Below are positions 60,856 to 64,000 of a DNA stretch of 64,000 nt, one piece after another. The notes under the pieces were generated by a model. It ran no database searches, was not told the DNA's origin, and saw nothing but the letters and a program-made list of their open reading frames with translations. The stretch's first letter is position 1, and each line of letters opens with the position of its first letter. The stretch is taken from NCBI GenBank assembly GCA_040006675.1, contig JBDTWM010000002.1:1-64000 (forward strand). The letters are read 5' to 3'. This DNA is from Austwickia sp040006675 (GTDB lineage Bacteria; Actinomycetota; Actinomycetes; Actinomycetales; Dermatophilaceae). Position numbers and translations under genes: made by a program.

Positions 60856-63123
60856 ATGGACATCTGGCCCGGAAGGCCCTATCCGCTCGGCGCCACGTAC
60901 GACGGCTCGGGGGTCAACTTCGCGCTGTTCTCCGGGGTGGCCGACCGCGTGGAGCTATGCCTCATCGACGAGGACGGCGCCGAGGAACGACTGAACGTCA
61001 CCGAGGTCGACGGCTACGTGTGGCATGGGTACGTGCCCAATCTCCAGCCGGGCCAGCGCTACGGATACCGGGTCCACGGTCCGTACGACGTGGCCAACGG
61101 CCACCGCTGCAACCCCGCCAAGCTGCTGCTCGACCCGTATGCCAAGGCCATCCACGGCCAGATCAGCGGTGATGAGTCCCTGTTCTCGTATCGCTTCGAC
61201 TCCCCGGAGGAGTTCAACGACGCGGATTCGCTCGGGCACACGATGGTCTCAGTGGTCATCAACCCGTTCTTCGACTGGGGTCACGACCGCCCACCGCGGC
61301 ACGAATACCACGAGAGCATCTTCTACGAGGCCCACGTCAAGGGCCTCTCGATGACGCACCCGGACGTGCCCGAGGCGGTGCGGGGCACGTACGCGGCGAT
61401 CGCGCACCCGACGATCATCAAGCACCTGAAAGACCTCGGGGTCACGGCCATCGAGCTGCTCCCGGTGCACCAGTTCGTGCAGGACAGCCACCTGCAGGCG
61501 AAGGGGCTGCGCAACTACTGGGGCTACAACACGATCGGGTTCCTGGCGCCGCACAACGAGTACGCGGCCACCGGAACACTCGGCCAGCAGGTGACCGAGT
61601 TCAAGACCATGGTCAAGGCCCTGCACGATGCGGACATCGAGGTCATCTTGGATGTGGTCTACAACCACACCGCGGAGGGCAGCGAGTTGGGCCCGACGCT
61701 CTGCTTCCGGGGCATCGACAACGCGTCCTACTACCGGCTGGTCGATGACGCCAAAGAGCACTACTACGACACGACGGGCACGGGCAACAGCCTGCTGATG
61801 CGTCACCCGCACGTCTTGCAGCTGATCATGGACTCACTGCGCTACTGGGCGACCGAGATGCACGTGGACGGCTTCCGGTTCGACCTCGCCGCCACCCTCG
61901 CCCGCCAGTTCCACGAGGTGGACAAGCTGAGCGCTTTCTTCGATCTCATCCAGCAGGACCCCGTCATCAGCCAGGTCAAGCTCATCGCCGAGCCGTGGGA
62001 CCTCGGCGACGGCGGCTACCAGGTCGGCAACTTCCCCCCGCTGTGGACGGAGTGGAACGGTAAGTACCGCGACACGGTGCGCGACTACTGGCGCGGCGAG
62101 GCCGCCGCATTGTCCGAGTTCGCCTCCCGTCTCACCGGCTCCTCTGATCTGTACGAGCACTCGGGCCGACGCCCGATCGCGTCGATCAACTTTGTCGTCG
62201 CCCACGACGGGTTCACGCTGCGCGACCTCGTGACGTACGACGACAAGCACAACGAGGCAAACAGGGAGGGTGGCGAGGATGGCGAGTCTCACAACCGGTC
62301 CTGGAACTGCGGTGTCGAGGGCGAGACGGACGACATCGAGATCAGGGCGTTGCGGCGCCGCCAGATCCGTAACATGCTCACGACGCTGATGCTGAGCCAG
62401 GGCGTGCCGCTGCTCGCCCACGGCGACGAGTTGGGTCGCACCCAGGGCGGCAACAACAACGTCTACTGCCAGGACAACGAGATCTCCTGGATCGACTGGG
62501 ACCTGAGCCGCGAGCAAGAGCTCCGACTGATGTTCACCGCCGCGTTGATCGATCTCCGCAAGAAGCATCCCGTGTTCCGGCGGCGCCGGTTCTTCCAGGG
62601 GAGCGCGGACCACGGCGGCGAGTCGGATCTGCGCGACATCGTGTGGCTCGCCGTCAACGGGGAGGAGATGCGCGAGGAGGACTGGCAGACCGGCTACGCC
62701 CGGACCCTGACGGTGTTTCTGAACGGCGACGGCATCCTCGCGCCGGACGAGCTCGGTCGCAGGGTCGTCGACGACGACTTCATCCTCATGTTCAACGCCC
62801 ACAACGACGAGGTCGAGTTCACCATCCCAGAGCCTCGGGAGTGGACGACCCGCAGGTGGCGGGTCGCCGTCAACACGGCCCTGCCGACCGGCCTTCCGGA
62901 CAGCGACTCCGACCTGCTCGCGCCCGGAGAGGCCGTGGCGGTGGCGGGGCGCTCCGTGCTCGTCCTGCAGGGGACGCAGGCCCCACCGGAGGTCGACGAC
63001 GTCTACGCTCGAGCCGAAGCCGACGCCCGCTCATCCGCTCTCCCCGGGGCCTCGGTCACGCGAGTGTCACAGCATGGTGCCCGCGAAGACGGTGCCCACG
63101 AGGACGGCGCCGCCGAGGCATAG
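60856..63123 (+). CDS. glgX: Glycogen debranching enzyme GlgX
   Basis: 755 aa GH13 isoamylase-type enzyme that removes alpha-1,6 branches from glycogen. An N-terminal CBM48-like domain (YPLGATYDGSGVNFALF and LQPGQRYGYRVHGPYD) is followed by the catalytic barrel: VYNHTAEG, nucleophile Asp in VDGFRFDLAATLA, acid/base Glu in LIAEPWDLGDGGYQ and transition-state Asp in NFVVAHDGFTLRD. The insert HNEANREGGEDGESHNRSWN is typical of GlgX. The C-terminal tail repeats GAREDGAHEDG. GAAGGG precedes the ATG. Adds a third storage polymer (glycogen) to the region. Confidence 0.96.
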   Translation: MDIWPGRPYPLGATYDGSGVNFALFSGVADRVELCLIDEDGAEERLNVTEVDGYVWHGYVPNLQPGQRYGYRVHGPYDVANGHRCNPAKLLLDPYAKAIHGQISGDESLFSYRFDSPEEFNDADSLGHTMVSVVINPFFDWGHDRPPRHEYHESIFYEAHVKGLSMTHPDVPEAVRGTYAAIAHPTIIKHLKDLGVTAIELLPVHQFVQDSHLQAKGLRNYWGYNTIGFLAPHNEYAATGTLGQQVTEFKTMVKALHDADIEVILDVVYNHTAEGSELGPTLCFRGIDNASYYRLVDDAKEHYYDTTGTGNSLLMRHPHVLQLIMDSLRYWATEMHVDGFRFDLAATLARQFHEVDKLSAFFDLIQQDPVISQVKLIAEPWDLGDGGYQVGNFPPLWTEWNGKYRDTVRDYWRGEAAALSEFASRLTGSSDLYEHSGRRPIASINFVVAHDGFTLRDLVTYDDKHNEANREGGEDGESHNRSWNCGVEGETDDIEIRALRRRQIRNMLTTLMLSQGVPLLAHGDELGRTQGGNNNVYCQDNEISWIDWDLSREQELRLMFTAALIDLRKKHPVFRRRRFFQGSADHGGESDLRDIVWLAVNGEEMREEDWQTGYARTLTVFLNGDGILAPDELGRRVVDDDFILMFNAHNDEVEFTIPEPREWTTRRWRVAVNTALPTGLPDSDSDLLAPGEAVAVAGRSVLVLQGTQAPPEVDDVYARAEADARSSALPGASVTRVSQHGAREDGAHEDGAAEA

Positions 63124-63200
63124 GCTTCTGGCGAATAAGCGCGCCACGAGGGGCCGGACGGGGCCGACGCCGCGCCTGATCACCTGACCTCACGGCGACG

Positions 63201-64000
63201 TCAGGTCGCGGCCAGGCGGGCCTGCTGCTCGGCCACGTCGTAATCGGGCGGCGGCCACTGCGGGTTCATGGCCCGCAGCTCGCCCAGCAGAATGTGCTGC
63301 ACCGCCAGCCGCGCATACCACTTCTCGTTGGCCGGCACCACGTACCACGGGGCGTCGTCGGTGCTGGTCCGCTCCAGGGCGGCCTGGTAGGCCACCTGGT
63401 AGTCGTCCCACTGCGCGCGCTCGTCGATGTCGCCGGGATTGAACTTCCAGTGCTTGTCTGGCCGGGCGAGCCGCTCGGCCAGCCGCGCTCTCTGCTCGTC
63501 ACGCCCGATGTGCAACATCACCTTGACGATCGAGGTCCCCTGGTGGGCCGTGGTCCGCTCGAAGGTGTTGATCTGTCCGTAGCGGCGGGTCCAGGTGGAC
63601 TTCGCCACGAGATGGTGGACACGCACCACGAGGACGTCCTCGTACTGCGAGCGATCGAACACCCCGACCTGCCCGGGCGCCGGAAGGGCGCGGCGGATCC
63701 GCCACAGGAACGGGTGCCGGCGCTCTTCGGGAGTGGGAACCTTGAATGCGGTGATCTTCACGCCCTGGGGATCCATGAGCCCGATGACGTGCCGCATGAT
63801 GCCGCCCTTGCCGGACGTGTCCATGCCCTGCACGAGGAGTAGCACGCTGCGTCCGCCCTCGCTCCTGCCCTTGGCCTCGGCGTACAGGCGTTCCTGCAGC
63901 TCGGCGACCTCGTCGGCGGTCTGGACCATCACCTTCTCGGCGTCGTTCTTGCCTCCCTCGAAGCCGGGCGTGGAGCCGGGATCGACGTCGGCCAGCTGGA
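63201..64000 (-). CDS. PPK2-family polyphosphate kinase, 5' end outside the window
   Basis: At least 266 codons; the frame continues unbroken to the right edge (L-A-D-V-D-P-G-S-T-P-G-F-E-G-G upstream of KNDAEKVMVQTADEVAELQ), so the start is missing. PPK2 enzymes transfer phosphate between polyphosphate and nucleotides. Walker A is LVQGMDTSGKGGIMRHV and Walker B VFDRSQYEDVLVVRVH, with the lid-type basic residues ARLAERLARPDKHWKF. The specific class (AMP-, ADP- or NDP-preferring) is not clear. It converges on glgX. Confidence 0.92.
   Translation of the reverse strand, partial: QLADVDPGSTPGFEGGKNDAEKVMVQTADEVAELQERLYAEAKGRSEGGRSVLLLVQGMDTSGKGGIMRHVIGLMDPQGVKITAFKVPTPEERRHPFLWRIRRALPAPGQVGVFDRSQYEDVLVVRVHHLVAKSTWTRRYGQINTFERTTAHQGTSIVKVMLHIGRDEQRARLAERLARPDKHWKFNPGDIDERAQWDDYQVAYQAALERTSTDDAPWYVVPANEKWYARLAVQHILLGELRAMNPQWPPPDYDVAEQQARLAAT

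Noticed and set aside
1..64000. CRISPR arrays, insertion sequences, prophage genes or replication origins
   Set aside because: No spaced direct repeats, transposases, phage structural genes or DnaA-box clusters were seen; xerD is a housekeeping recombinase by context.

Overview
The window is GC-rich chromosomal DNA with dense overlapping start/stop junctions (ATGA, GTGA, TTGA) and many GTG starts. The gene order points to an actinomycete (Actinomycetota), probably in or near Micrococcales. It carries a phosphatidylinositol-mannoside module (pgsA, patA, pimA) next to pdxS-pdxT, yebC, ruvCAB, secDF and relA, plus a class I PHA synthase and a wax-ester/TAG synthase. The genus-level source is not identifiable from the sequence. 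No insertion sequence, prophage, CRISPR array or origin was seen.

Layout. (1) 1-3189, minus strand: chromosome segregation (scpB fragment, scpA, parA, xerD). A perfect Crp/GlxR-type palindrome lies upstream of xerD. (2) 3537-18734: hisS, a metallo-beta-lactamase-fold hydrolase, a DUF349 protein on the plus strand, relA, secF-secD, ruvB-ruvA-ruvC, yebC and pdxT-pdxS. The usual yajC (ruvB/secD) and apt (secF/relA) are absent from their places. (3) 18830-29915: a LemA-like protein, pimA, patA and pgsA, then an inserted plus-strand pair (an EF-G2 paralogue and citramalate synthase, separated by a 14/15-bp tandem repeat), then a HIT protein, a GNAT protein and thrS. (4) 30122-32221: a CapA-like lipoprotein, tRNA-Val(CAC), a small PGPGW-type membrane protein and a terminator.

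(5) 32250-48339: carbon storage and acyl activation. The genes are phaB, phaC, a thiolase, two adjacent acyl-CoA synthetases, a divergent PhaZ-type PHA depolymerase, an MFS transporter and a DUF485/SSS carboxylate symporter pair. A three-gene set follows: an unclassified diiron oxygenase, an iron-sulfur flavin reductase and a wax ester/TAG synthase. (6) 48696-60066: phenylacetate catabolism (paaH, paaJ, paaABCDE, an enoyl-CoA hydratase fused to a GNAT domain, paaN), a TetR regulator and paaG. (7) 60365-64000: tRNA-Val(GAC), tRNA-Cys and tRNA-Gly, then glgX and a PPK2-family kinase that runs off the right edge.

The main observation is a repeated 14-bp palindromic element, core ACCG-N2-CG-N2-CGGT or close variants. 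It occurs six times, in the control regions of the acyl-CoA synthetase/depolymerase pair (two copies), the symporter, paaH or the diiron oxygenase, paaA and paaG. One TetR regulator is encoded inside the cluster. This suggests a single aryl/acyl-CoA-responsive regulon that couples aromatic acid breakdown to uptake of small acids and to storage polymer turnover. Other notable points are the hydratase-GNAT fusion, the diiron oxygenase/reductase/WS-DGAT operon that diverges from the paa genes, and the EF-G2 with Tyr in place of the catalytic His.
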